Assembly: GCA_016758965.1 (NCBI GenBank) | Contig: JAEPRB010000128.1 | Location: 51,267-115,266, forward strand | Source of the DNA: Circinella minor | Taxonomy: Eukaryota > Mucoromycota > Mucoromycetes > Mucorales > Lichtheimiaceae | Reading direction: 5' to 3' | DNA length: 64,000 nucleotides | Shown: positions 45,233-55,911 of the stretch, in pieces | How the letters are laid out: the number at the start of each line of letters is the position of its first letter | How positions within the stretch are numbered: the stretch's first letter is position 1 | Notes under the pieces: generated by a model | What the model was told of the DNA's origin: nothing | Database searches by the model: none | The model's input: the letters and a program-made list of their open reading frames with translations, nothing else | Position numbers and translations under genes: made by a program

Positions 45233-47580
45233 CGATTTAGTTGATTTTGTTGAGGGTGTTGTAGGTTTTCCATTGCCGCGTTTTCTTTTTTTGGGGGTTG
45301 AGTTTGACGCGGCGTGGTGGAAGCAAGGATTAAGGCGAGGTTCGATGATGGTCGAGAAAGAAGGTTTTTTATATACAGTTTCTGTTTCAACTAGCTTTTT
45401 TGTATTATGCATAACTTGACTTGAATACCAAGCAGCATGTAACAAAGCTGAAAACTTCGAGGCAAATGACCTAGCAGAAACAGGATACGGTGTCATGGCT
45501 AAGCCCAATATACTTCAGACTAATAGCTATAGTAACCTTCTCAATAATAATCTGGAAGTTTGGTCACGCGGCATACATGTCCTCCTGGACAATCAGCAAT
45601 GACAAACTGTAAGTATAGACCTAATAATTCATTAGTTAAAATACTATTATAAGTTAACGCCGTTTGTTAAATATACATTTCATAGCTTACCAGATATAAC
45701 AAAACCACAGCTCTTAACACTATTGATTTGGTCGGGATTCGTCCGTTCCATTTCAACCAACTGTGCCTTTAAAGTCTTTGGGCATTTTAAACCTAACTCC
45801 GTTATATTTTTTGTGCTGCTCCTGTCACTACTAGCACCTGCTTCCATTGCTCCAACTTCAAATAGCTGAGTCGAATACAGTAAATCTACTTTTGTACCAA
45901 CTTTTTTTCGATTTGTTATCTCCAATGCTCTAAGCACTCTATCTTTATTGTCACCTTCAGACGTCGTCTTGCACGTTCCCCACTACAATTGTAATTAGTA
46001 CATGTATTTCTTCCTTGATGTCATATAATTTACATTCAAAAAATTTGGTACCGACACATTACCTATTAACAACCACTTCCTTCGATGAGTCATAAACCGT
46101 ATCAAGAAATGTCCACACTCTTCTTATCAAATCAGTCTCAGTTCGCGATTTGTCAAGATATTCATTAAATAACAAGTTGAGTGCTTGTATGATTGATTGC
46201 TGCATCCAAAACAACATTGGGTTTTTTTTTTGGGTGGAAATGATGTGTTGATGCATGTTCGTATATTTGGTCCAAATCAATCTAAACAAGAAGATTAAAT
46301 GGATCGTTAATGAATAGGATAATTAATGAAGAGTAATAAAAAATAAAATTGCTGATACTGACCATGCCTTCAAAACCTTTGATAAACTCTTCCATATCAC
46401 TTGGAAGATCTAGGATTTCGGGCATATTAGAGTATGCCCGGATTTCCCAAAAATTAAATTTCCTAGATTAGGAGAACCGATTTGGAGATTCATTGCCCCA
46501 ACGGAGTCTCCAAATGAACCGCTAAATCTAGTAAAATCTAAATTCAGAGTCAACACTCTCTAACTCTCGGGAGCTTTGGGTGTTTCGCTAAACTTGGGAA
46601 TCCATTGGGAGACTAGCACACTTGTTTTCGTCATCAAGGACTCATTGGATCCAAAATCATAGAGTGAACGGGACTATGAAGAAGGTACCAGTGATACTTA
46701 GTTATCAATTTGTTCTTTATACAGCGCATTTCATAACGCGTTGAATTACACTTACTGTTCACAACTTCCTTGCTCAGCTACGAGCTGCATACAATCCTCG
46801 ACAATTTTTCCACTACATTTTAACGTCCACTTTGGACCTTTTAAAGTCGAGTAGGCAGTTCTTATATTTTTTTTGTCTTCAATACTCAAATTCTTGGTTG
46901 TGTTTGAAGAAGAATTGGGTGAGGTGGTATAAGGAGGTGAGTTGTTGGTTGCTGTTGCTGCGGGTTCACGTAAAGCGGCTTCCAGAGGATTCCAGTCTGG
47001 TTTGCCCAGTTGCTAAATAACATACTTTGGATTTTATTAGTTTAAATTACTTTTTAATCATTTACTTATTTCAATAACTACTTACAAAAGCGCAGTAATA
47101 CTACAGTATTTTTCGTGTGGAATGGTATTTCCAGCTTGCTTGAGATCTCTCTTAAGATCTTTCCGGTCTAAAACCAATACAACTAATATGTATTAGTAAC
47201 AATGTAAAGTAAAATGTTATTATTACATTTTTCTTTTTTTTTTCATCCTGTTCGTGTCACCCAATTGATATACAACAAACATTGCTCTATCCGTACATTT
47301 ACTACTATATTACTATATAGAAAAATACCTTGATTTTTAAAGTCTTTAAATAGATATGCGCCATATCCGATGCACACTCTAGTGCTCTTACGAAGTAACG
47401 GTAGTTCATCGACTCTAACGATTCGATTCGTCTACCATACTTCTCCGCGAACTTGGCACCACCAGCCTCCAACTCCTCAGCGATTCGGTTTTCTAAGGCG
47501 GAAAGCTTAACACTCGTCGCTGAAATGGAATCCATTGGATCAGTCAAGTCAGTACTAAATGATGAGATGTTTGTTCTCAT
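45157..47580 (-). CDS. Superfamily copy G, probably disrupted
   Basis: N-terminal exon at 47580: KLSALENRIAEELEAGGAKF, then RYFVRALECASDMAHIYLKT. Then RKDLKRDLKQAGNTIPHEKY, GKPDWNPLEAALREPAATAT with a Ser/Thr/Asn linker, and KWTLKCSGKIVEDC ending GSCEQ before an intron. SPVHSMILDP follows but runs into TGA, with about 200 bases of unmatched DNA before MPEILDLPSDMEEFIKGFEG. The rest resumes: PMLFWMQQSIIQALNLLFNE, TETDLIRRVWTFLDTVYD, the core VGTKVDLLYSTQLFEVGAME-AG, CGFVISG joined to LYLQFVIADCPGGHVCRV, another possible frame break near 45.55 kb, and a tail with PKKRKRGNGK and about 25 Ser. Lys after EAG is replaced by Ala. The two breaks suggest a pseudogene or unrecognised introns; transcript data would decide. 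Confidence 0.6.
46419..46440. repeat. Hairpin CGGGCATA-TTAGAG-TATGCCCG in copy G
   Basis: Perfect 8-base stem with a 6-base loop, at the edge of the unmatched segment in copy G. A second inverted repeat, ATTTGGAGA (46480-46488) with TCTCCAAAT (46507-46515), lies inside that segment. Together they mark a likely small insertion. Confidence 0.6.
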
Positions 47581-49398
47581 CGAAGCATTAGTAAAGTGTG
47601 CAAAACTCTTTAAACGATTGATTTTCTAGTTGCGTGTGTTTGAGTTTGTTCAGCACCATTCGCAGTATCAATGTCAAGCAATCGTAAGACGTTTGGTTTT
47701 TTTTTTTCAACCCAGTAATCTTCAAAAGTTTTCTCTCATTATATTCTTTTGTAAGAATTTTTAACGCCTTTTCATAAACGTTGATAAGTTACGTGTTATG
47801 CATATTAAACAAAGAGTTGTTATTGGTGTTAATAAATCATTTTTTGAAAAAAGTAGGGGTAACTAATAAGAGCTTTTTATGTCATCACTGATGTGTTTCC
47901 TCAGTTTCCTCACGTGATTCAACATATTGTTTGACCCAACAAAAACAATAAACCACTTAAATGTATCAATGTAACTCTTATTGTTGTTTTTTTCTATTTT
48001 TCACATACAATAGTTGAAACTGGGTCATTCAACAGCTGAGTTTTTTTTTTTTTTTTTGTACTCACTGACAGGTCGTGAGCGAAGTCACCAAAAAACCTTA
48101 TAACCTCGACAACAAGCATCAGAAAAGTGTGTGTATGACTAGGACAAAAGAGAATATTTATTCCAATTTGGTATTTCGTTGATTAGATGAGAAAAGTAAA
48201 TTCAACACGTCTTTTTTTTTTTACCGAAAAAAATAATAATTCCAAAATCATGTGTTAGCTACTTTTACTTTGTTGGGATGAGAGGAAAAGAAGAATGAAG
48301 CCAATGAATTTAAAGTAGTACAAGATCAGGAGAACTTTTTTCTTATAATTACATAGACTTTCTTGTTTTAGATAAAAAGAATCAGTTATTATATTATTAT
48401 GACTTGGTAAAAATAATAATAATAATATGACAAAATAAAGCAGAGCGGATTTATAATGTATTTGTTCCGGTTTTATATTGACAAAATATATTCAAAACTA
48501 AAAGATTTACTAAAAAAAAAAAGTGGGCAGAGGTTAAGTAGACAAGGTAGATCAACTGATAAAATACACAATACGGATATTAATTCAAGCTCTTTTTTTT
48601 TCCTTCTCGTATTGAACCCCTCTTGAAAATCCACATATATGCCTTTATATCTTTATTATATATCGATTTAGATAATACGTTACTAAGTAAATAAATTTAT
48701 TACTGTTCAAAAGTAAATAGTATTATTTATTGGTCTTTTAAAATTTCTATACAATTCTTAAATGATTCAACACAATAAATTGAAATAAACAGGTGATTCA
48801 AAAAATTGACACAAACGAACATTCCTGCACGACGGATTTAGGTGAATCAATTTTTATTATCCTTTCATAATATTGCATAAACAGATATGCGAGTATCACC
48901 TTCTCCACTTGTTCCCCTCCTTTCTTTTTTACTTTTTTTTTGTTTATAATATAAACAAGTGGCGTGAAAAGGATGAAAAATGAATTTTATCCAATATTGG
49001 ACTCCTTACAAAAAATGATACGATGGATTAAAAATAAAAAGTGGAGTTTGGGGGGGGGTTGAAGGGGGAAGGAGGAATTAAAAAGAAAGAATAACGGGAT
49101 TATCGGGACCGATATTATGATTTGTACCACCCGGTCCTTCTGATTAACCGGGATACTGGGATTAATTATTATTTATTTCAGATTTAGGATGGGTTCAAAT
49201 CATCAATGCAAAAAAGGGAAATTATATAAACGGCTTATTATTTAAACCGTTATTACGATATAAAGACCATTTCTTTTTCCCTTCAGCTTATATATAATAG
49301 TCAGCTTATTCTTCTTTTCTCTTTCTTTTTTTTTTTATTTTTAACTTTTTTTATTTTACTTTTCAAATCTTCTCAACTTTTTTTTTTTTATTTTCATC
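47581..49398. other. 1.8-kb intergenic region
   Basis: No gene seen. It holds a small hairpin GTGA-GCGAAG-TCAC at 48075-48088, a GC-richer patch with CGGGATTA/CGGGACC boxes at 49094-49160, and a T/C-rich leader directly before the cyclin gene. Confidence 0.45.
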
Positions 49399-50748
49399 AT
49401 GAAAACAAGAGTTAAATTATATACACATCGTATTAAAAATGCAACAAATGGTCAGTTATACGATGTTTTCGAAATACGAACACCTTATACAATCCCGCCT
49501 CGATCTATCCGACAAAATACTCAAAAAGATAATATCAAAACTACCACTCTTCCTGCTAATACAACAACTCATCCATCTGCCATAACTAAAGCATTCGATC
49601 TTACAAGTACAAAACAAGCATATGCACCTAACTATAAACAAGCATGTATGTTTTTGCGCGCCATCCAAATAAATCGTCGCGAACGGCTCAGCCCGGAATG
49701 TCTTCGTAAGTTGTCATTTTAAGTTGGATAAAAAAAAACTTATGACTATTTTAGGTTATAATAATAGTGGGAAAATCTAGAAGGTTTATTTTGAGGCTAA
49801 ACTTTTTTATTATTATTTTTTTTTTTTTAAAAAAAAAGGTCATCTTTCGACGTTTGTGGTACAGTCATGGGAAGTGGATCCGACAGAAGCAAAAGTGACA
49901 GAACTTATCGACGTCATGAATCATTTAGTTGACACAACTCAAATTGATACCACTATCAATTTGGATGAAGCACTCAGACAATCTTGCCGTAATCCAGCCG
50001 CTCTTCCGACAGTTTGTCCTATTGTGGCCTTACTTGTTGCTATGCGTTATATTGATCGATTAAAAAAGGTAATTATATTTATATGTAGTTATTACATATA
50101 GAAATTGTCCTATTCCAATTTCTCACTTTTTATTTTATTTTTGGGTATGTACGATAGAAATATAACAATATCCGTGGGGCTATGGGATGTAGTCATCGAT
50201 TAATAGTTGTTGCTTATATGATGGCTATTAAGTTTATTCATGCCAATCTTCGGCTTATTATTGATGTGACTGAGGAACAAGAACAAAAAGAAGAAGAAGA
50301 GGAAGAAGAACGTCAAAGACGATCTTCTCTAGATGCACATATTTATAGTCGACTTTCAACAGAAAGATCGACTTTGAAAAAATCACCTTCACCAATGGTA
50401 TCATCTATGGTATCACCTCCAGCTTCACCTAAATCACAATGTTCACAACCAGAAAAAAATCAACAACAACAACAACAACAAGAAAATGATGTATCCAAGA
50501 ATCAACGTGCATTACAAGCTTTACGAATGGAGATTGAATTTTTGCATTTTTTGAATTATGACCTGACAGTTTCTGATCCAGTTGGGCTTGTTGAATGGGC
50601 ACACCGACCAGCAACCAAGGCACAACAACAACAACAACAACAACAAATTGTGGATGAACCATCACCAGCGTCTACTACCACTTATTATTCTTCAGAAAAT
50701 GAAGGTGATGATGAGTTAGAAGCTGATGATACTTTATCTCTTGGATAA
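49399..50748 (+). CDS. Pho80/Pcl-type cyclin
   Basis: Partner of a Pho85-type cyclin-dependent kinase. Three exons. The N-terminal exon is Thr/Arg-rich. The second exon has GHLSTFVVQSWEVD, and NPAALPTVCPIVALLVAMRY leads into YIDRLKK-KYNNIRG. The third exon starts AMGCSHRLIVVAYMMAIKFI, the typical Pho80 helix pair. A 95-residue low-complexity insert (Glu-, Ser- and Gln-rich) then separates it from MEIEFLHFLNYDLTVSDP, the conserved closing helix of the cyclin box. The insert is odd: in most Pcl proteins the two helices are close. The acidic C-terminus ends TLSLG. In yeast such cyclins control phosphate response, glycogen and the cell cycle; which role applies here cannot be told. Confidence 0.85.
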
Positions 50749-51629
50749 GTCAAATATTTATTTATCTATTTCTTCACTCTTTTTTCCATTCTTATTTGTC
50801 TATTTTTTTTCATTGAGATGGCTTTTTTTTGTCAAACTTTCAGTGTAGTAATGAACAAAAGAAAAATGAGGCATATAACACAAACGTACATATAACTCTA
50901 CTCTCTCAATATACCACCCCCCTCAAAAAAAATCATATATGTATATATATATATGTACGATTTCAATCTTAATTATAGCACACACTTTATACATAATTTC
51001 TTCTTTTAGCATTCATATTTCTTTGTTTATTTCATCTGCATGCATATCTCATTTTTCCCACCATTTTTTTTAAACTTTTTTCTTTTGCACTCTCCACGTC
51101 CTATCAATGACATATTAATAAACAACTTTTCTCTCCCTTTTTATTTTTCAGTATTATTATTTTATAACCATAATTATCCATTTAATTAACATGTTTATAT
51201 TTTCTTTGTTGTTATAATGATTGTCCTGGGAAAAAAAAGACAACTGTATTATATTATAATCCTTTTTTTTATTTTAAGAGAGTAAAAAAAAAGAACAAAA
51301 TAATTGGGCCTTATATGTCACGGGAATTATAAATAGTTTAATATCACCCCGTAAAAACAATAATAATAATGCTCACCAAAAGTCCAAGCCAAAAAAAAAA
51401 AGGCGTATAGTTTTTCTGTGAAAAAAAAAATAATGAAGATTTATATTACAATTTTGAATCGAGAGAGAGAAGAAAAAAAAAGATATACAAGTTATTTTTT
51501 TTTTTTTTGCATTAAATGATTATAAGAAAAAAAAAGAAAAGATGTGATGTGATGTGAGGGGGAATATACTAAAAATTTGTTTGTATGATTATGGTATAAA
51601 AAGTGTACAGAAAAAAAAAATAGCATTTC
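50749..51629. other. Convergent intergenic region
   Basis: 3' flanks of the cyclin gene and the SGNH hydrolase gene. A/T runs only; no gene seen. Confidence 0.5.
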
Positions 51630-53674
51630 TTATTCTTGATAAATCAAACGTGGATGTTGTTGTGTCTGTTCTTGTACAATAGTAGAATAAAATCCATTAC
51701 CAACACCACCACTAAGAGAAATATCGGCAAACTTTGCTACGCTGACCACTGTTGGGTCACAACTTGTCACTGCTAAGCCAATATAAATATCTCTTGCAAA
51801 AAATAAATCGGTCATGTTGGCTACTGTTTGCCATTCAGCGGATGAGGGTGGTGATGGTGGTTCTTGTTGTTGATCACCATTTTTATTGTCAGGGTTATCT
51901 CCTCCCCCTTTTTCAGTACCATCATCATGACTTGCTTGGGCAAGAAAATTCGATCCTTTCCGAACCAAACGGAACCTATAAGGTGGAGAAGCACGTAATT
52001 TTTTGACCAAACGAGTTTCATTTAAATTAGTAGTTCTGGTATGAACAAATATACCATTGGCGGGTGATATTCCGATCATGACGTGCGGGGAACCGAGCGC
52101 CAAGTGCTCCCGCATCATTATACCCGCCTTGGCACATGAAGCAAATGCGGAGTGGGAGACAATTGTAGCTTCAATAACACCATCGGCAGATAATCCTTGA
52201 TACACAAAACGGAATGCATCTTTGCTATTACCAATATCGATCCCTGAACCCCATAATGTAAATGTATGTGGTGAATCAAATGATACAGAACCAGGTAGTC
52301 CAATAGCATCTTCTTCACCTACATCCATTGTCTGCCAATCGTGTGGAAGACTTGGATTTGGTGATGGCCCAGGTAATGGTTGTCGAGGTATTGACAAACG
52401 TGCTGTTAATAATGGTGCTAATTTACGCGCCAAACGATCTTGACCTACATCATTCAAGTGCATCTAATATGTAATATTAATATTAAAAAGTATAAAAATA
52501 TGTAAAAAAAAAAAAAAAAATTGATATCATTAAGGGGAGATTATAAATGTATATTTTTGTCGTTCACGAATAATAACATAAGATTGAGAATTTTTTTCTT
52601 TTATTTATTTTTCTGGGGAGGGGGTTGAGAAGAAATCGACATAGTGAGGTATGATGACGATATGTGTATCTATTTATAAACATTCTATAAGAACAACAAC
52701 AAAAGGAAAAAAAAAAAAAACTAACTTACAGAGTCAACAAATGCGGTTGATCCATACTGAACCCAACCAGTTGTATCCACAAAAAAAACATCCTGATCGC
52801 CTTGGTCATTCAGCTGATAGACTGCATCTTGTGATTGACGAACCAAATCACCGAGCGGTTCCGATAAAATAAGTATAGACGTATAACGTAAATGTGAACG
52901 AATACGTTTCAAAAAGGTCAGAAGAGTATCCGTATATTCGTTTTCTTTGTAATCATTTTGACCGAGTAAAATAACGATAACCGCTGGCTCATAACTACTA
53001 AAATCCCATTCATCATCGTTCAAGAAATCATAGGGTGACCAATCAAAGTAACGAGACTCCATACCCAACACACCCGTATCATTCATTAATCGCGCATGAC
53101 TATAAGCAATTTGAACATGTTCTGTTCCAATCATATTTGATACTATCCATGGAAATCCAGTAAACAATGATTGTGTGGTACCAACACCAAGTGCCAAGTC
53201 GTGTCCAATGAATTCGACAAGTTGTGGGGATACATTAGCTGGGGGTGTTGTATCACCAGCTAAATCCAAGACAAGTGATTCAAGACATATTGATGCATTG
53301 GTGGCCGCCGCTACAAGAAGTTGATGTCTACCTTCAGAAAGATCGGGAGGTGCTACATCGATTTGAATGGGCCATTGACCCGTGTATTTGGCGACAAGTT
53401 GACGGACAGGTCCTTGGTCCAATTGAACATAGATATGCGTTGGTTGGTTTAACCTCAGTTTAATACGGTTACCATTAACGTTTGTTTTGAAATAAGCACC
53501 AGGCCAGTTGCTACGCATGTCATGTTCGGTTAATTTCCATCGACCAAAATATTTAATGTTGCCATCGTCAAACGGAATGAGCTTCTCTGCAGCCTCCACC
53601 TTTGCTTGCAGGGGCACAGGTGGCTCAGCGAGTAAAAGAAGTGAGACAAGCACTAAAGTATATATGAGAAGCAT
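51630..53674 (-). CDS. Secreted SGNH (CE2-type) hydrolase with concanavalin-like C-terminal domain
   Basis: Two exons, about 590 residues. The N-terminal signal peptide is LLIYTLVLVSLLLLAEPPVP. A beta-sandwich domain (FGRWKLTEHDMRSNWPGAYF) precedes an SGNH fold, as in CE2 acetyl esterases. VEFIGHDLALGVG occupies the place of the GDS block, GQNDYKENEYTDTLL is the GxND block, and MHLNDVGQDRLARKL gives the distal His. The usual nucleophile Ser of GDS is not present: the block reads GHD. The C-terminal part (GVIEATIVSHSAFASCAKAG; REHLALGSPHVMIGISPANG; RDIYIGLAVTSCD) matches the DUF1349-type lectin-like domain of fungal secreted proteins. A Gly/Asp/Pro-rich insert lies inside it. Probably acts on cell-wall or plant polysaccharide, if active; the Ser loss makes this doubtful. 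Confidence 0.85.
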
Positions 53675-54052
53675 AGTTCCAACAAAGAGACCTTTACTTT
53701 GTTGTTGTTGTTTTTCTAGTACTCTTTTATGTTATCGTAAAAAATGTAGTTTATGTAATATAATTAATATATATATTTTTTTAAAAAAAAAGAAAACGGG
53801 TTTATAAAGGAAAAGAAAGAAATGACTAAATACAAAACGGGAAGAGATTGAGACAGAAAGAAAAAAAATGTTGGAACAGATTAAAACCCAGCTTAGAGAT
53901 ATTGTTTTTTTTATTGTTGTTAATTCTGCGTGATTGCTGTTGAACGTGTGTTATATACAAAGAAAGAAATTGAACGAAGAACAAAAAAAGAAAAATTGAA
54001 TGGAAAAAAAAATCAAAAAAAAAAGAAAGTGCAGCATAATATTTATATACAT
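53675..54052. promoter_or_regulatory. Promoter region of the SGNH hydrolase gene
   Basis: Upstream of the hydrolase start and downstream of the next minus-strand gene. A/T-rich with Gln-type GTT repeats near 53700; no factor site recognised. Confidence 0.35.
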
Positions 54053-54724
54053 CTACATTGAATGAGTATTAGACAACCCATATCCAGAAAATGGATTATT
54101 GTTAATGTAATGTTGTGATTTGGATGGATGTTGCAATGATGTCGACGGTGTCAAAATTGACTGTACATCATCTTCGTCAGTAAGATCTTCATCCATAGTA
54201 TTATTTGTTGTTGCTGGTACTGCCGATGGTGGGGCTTGAAGCCAAAGAGCATCTAGTCGTGGAGGTGGTCTATAATCTGCAGATGCATATGTGATTGATG
54301 GTAAATTGGGTTGGTCTTGAGCTGTAAGATCATTTTGCATTTTTTGATGTTGTTGTTCATTTTGTAATCGTTTAATGCCCTATTATTATCAATTTTTATT
54401 TTAGCATACTATTCTATTTTTTTTTACCTCAAAAATAAATAAGACATATGTATAAAACTAATATTATTTACCTCTTCCATTGACGTTGTTGTTGTTGTGA
54501 TAGAATTAGTACCATAATCATCTTCGTCTTCATCCATTCTTCCTCGTTTACATGCATTATTTAACACCAAGTTTTCTACAATAATAAAGAAAAATAAAAA
54601 TTTTAATGACATTGTCAATGCGCTAATTCATACTCCCCTCTTTCTCTCTTTCTATCTAACCGCGCATATATAATACATATAAAGATATATTACCATTAAT
54701 GTTATTATTAATTTGAAATGCCAT
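54053..54724 (-). CDS. Small acidic hypothetical protein
   Basis: Three exons. MAFQINNNIN begins at 54724. The second exon reads ENLVLNNACKRGRMDEDEDD, followed by a Thr-rich stretch. The third reads GIKRLQNEQQHQKMQNDLTA, SADYRPPPRLDALWLQAPPS and DEDLTDEDDVQSILTP, and ends at LSNTHSM. Not recognised. KRGRMDEDEDD looks like a nuclear signal next to an acidic patch, and the short polar composition would fit a regulator or disordered adaptor. Splice sites are canonical and the exons join in frame, so the gene is likely real. Confidence 0.6.
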
Positions 54725-55911
54725 GGTAACAAATTACACAAAATAAGAATTAAAAAAAAAACTGGAAAAGAGTAGTCGATCAAAAAAATGTGGGCAAGGT
54801 TAATAAGAAATAAAGAAAGAAGAGAGAATTAAAAAAAAAGAAAAGAGAAGGGGGAAATCAAATTTCAAGCAAGAGAAGACCTCTTTTTATAAACGCCGAA
54901 CCACCGATTGATTTTTATTCTCCCATCACTTTTTTTTTTTTTTTTTGAATCAAAATCCACCTCCCTCATTATACAATAACTACACTCGTCGTGTTTCGAG
55001 TGCCATGGAAACGAAATTGCTTAAGCCGATATTAAAACCCAGATATATTTTCCTATTTTAGCTTGGTGTGTTATTTTTTGTTATTTTATTATTTTGTGGC
55101 CATCCAAATTTTTTGTTTTGTTATTTCTGTCCTCGCCAAAAAAAAAAAGACTGTTTTTTGGGCCTGTTTTTTTTTGGTAAAATACTCTCCCAGCTTGTAT
55201 TTTATCTGACATACCTATATAAGTAATCTTTATTTTTGCGGTATGAGTTTAAAATAGCTACACTTATGTCTGAATAGTGTTAAATAAAAAGTAAAAAAAA
55301 AAGTGAATAAAGGCATATATATACAAGTGAGTTTTGGATTAGCAAACCATAATAGTGTGGAAATAGGTGCCGCGTGTACATGTTATATCTATAAGGTTGC
55401 TTGAACTGGAGCAGTTCATCCTTTTTTTTTTATTGCGCCGCCAAAATAATTACTGTGACCATCATTGGTGACGATGGTGACGATAATGATGACCTAAAGA
55501 ACACAAAAAAGTGGGAAAGTCCTAATAATATAAAGCAAGGAGTTAATTGGTTGACAAAAGAATAGACCAGCTTTTTTTTTCATGTGCCGAAAAAGATCTA
55601 CGTGAGTGGCAGGACTGAGGTTAGATTAATCATTAACCATTTTAGTAACCCAAACACCAGAATAACTGGTTTCCTAAATAAGTGCTAAAAATTTACAAAA
55701 TGCAACGAAGGAAAAAGAAGATGTGTCGTTCTCTTTTCGTTCCCCTTTCACACCCCTTGATTTCATTTACGCATCTATTTTTTTTCTTATATCTTTTTAT
55801 TATTATATTATTATTTTTATTATTTCTTCATTGATTACTTTTCAATTTTATTTGGTTCTATTATACAGAACCTTTTCCTTTATACCATATACAACAGCTT
55901 GATAAATAATA
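54725..55911. promoter_or_regulatory. Divergent promoter region before PHO8
   Basis: Holds the 5' flank of the small acidic protein gene and of the alkaline phosphatase gene. No CACGTG (Pho4-type) box was seen in it. Near 55460-55490 a short GATGGTGACGATAATGATGA run occurs. No gene. Confidence 0.4.

Noticed and set aside
45139..45390. Frame with a long poly-His run
   Set aside because: The (TCA)n run read in another frame. The Ser frame continues the conserved basic tail of copy G, so the His frame is a shadow.
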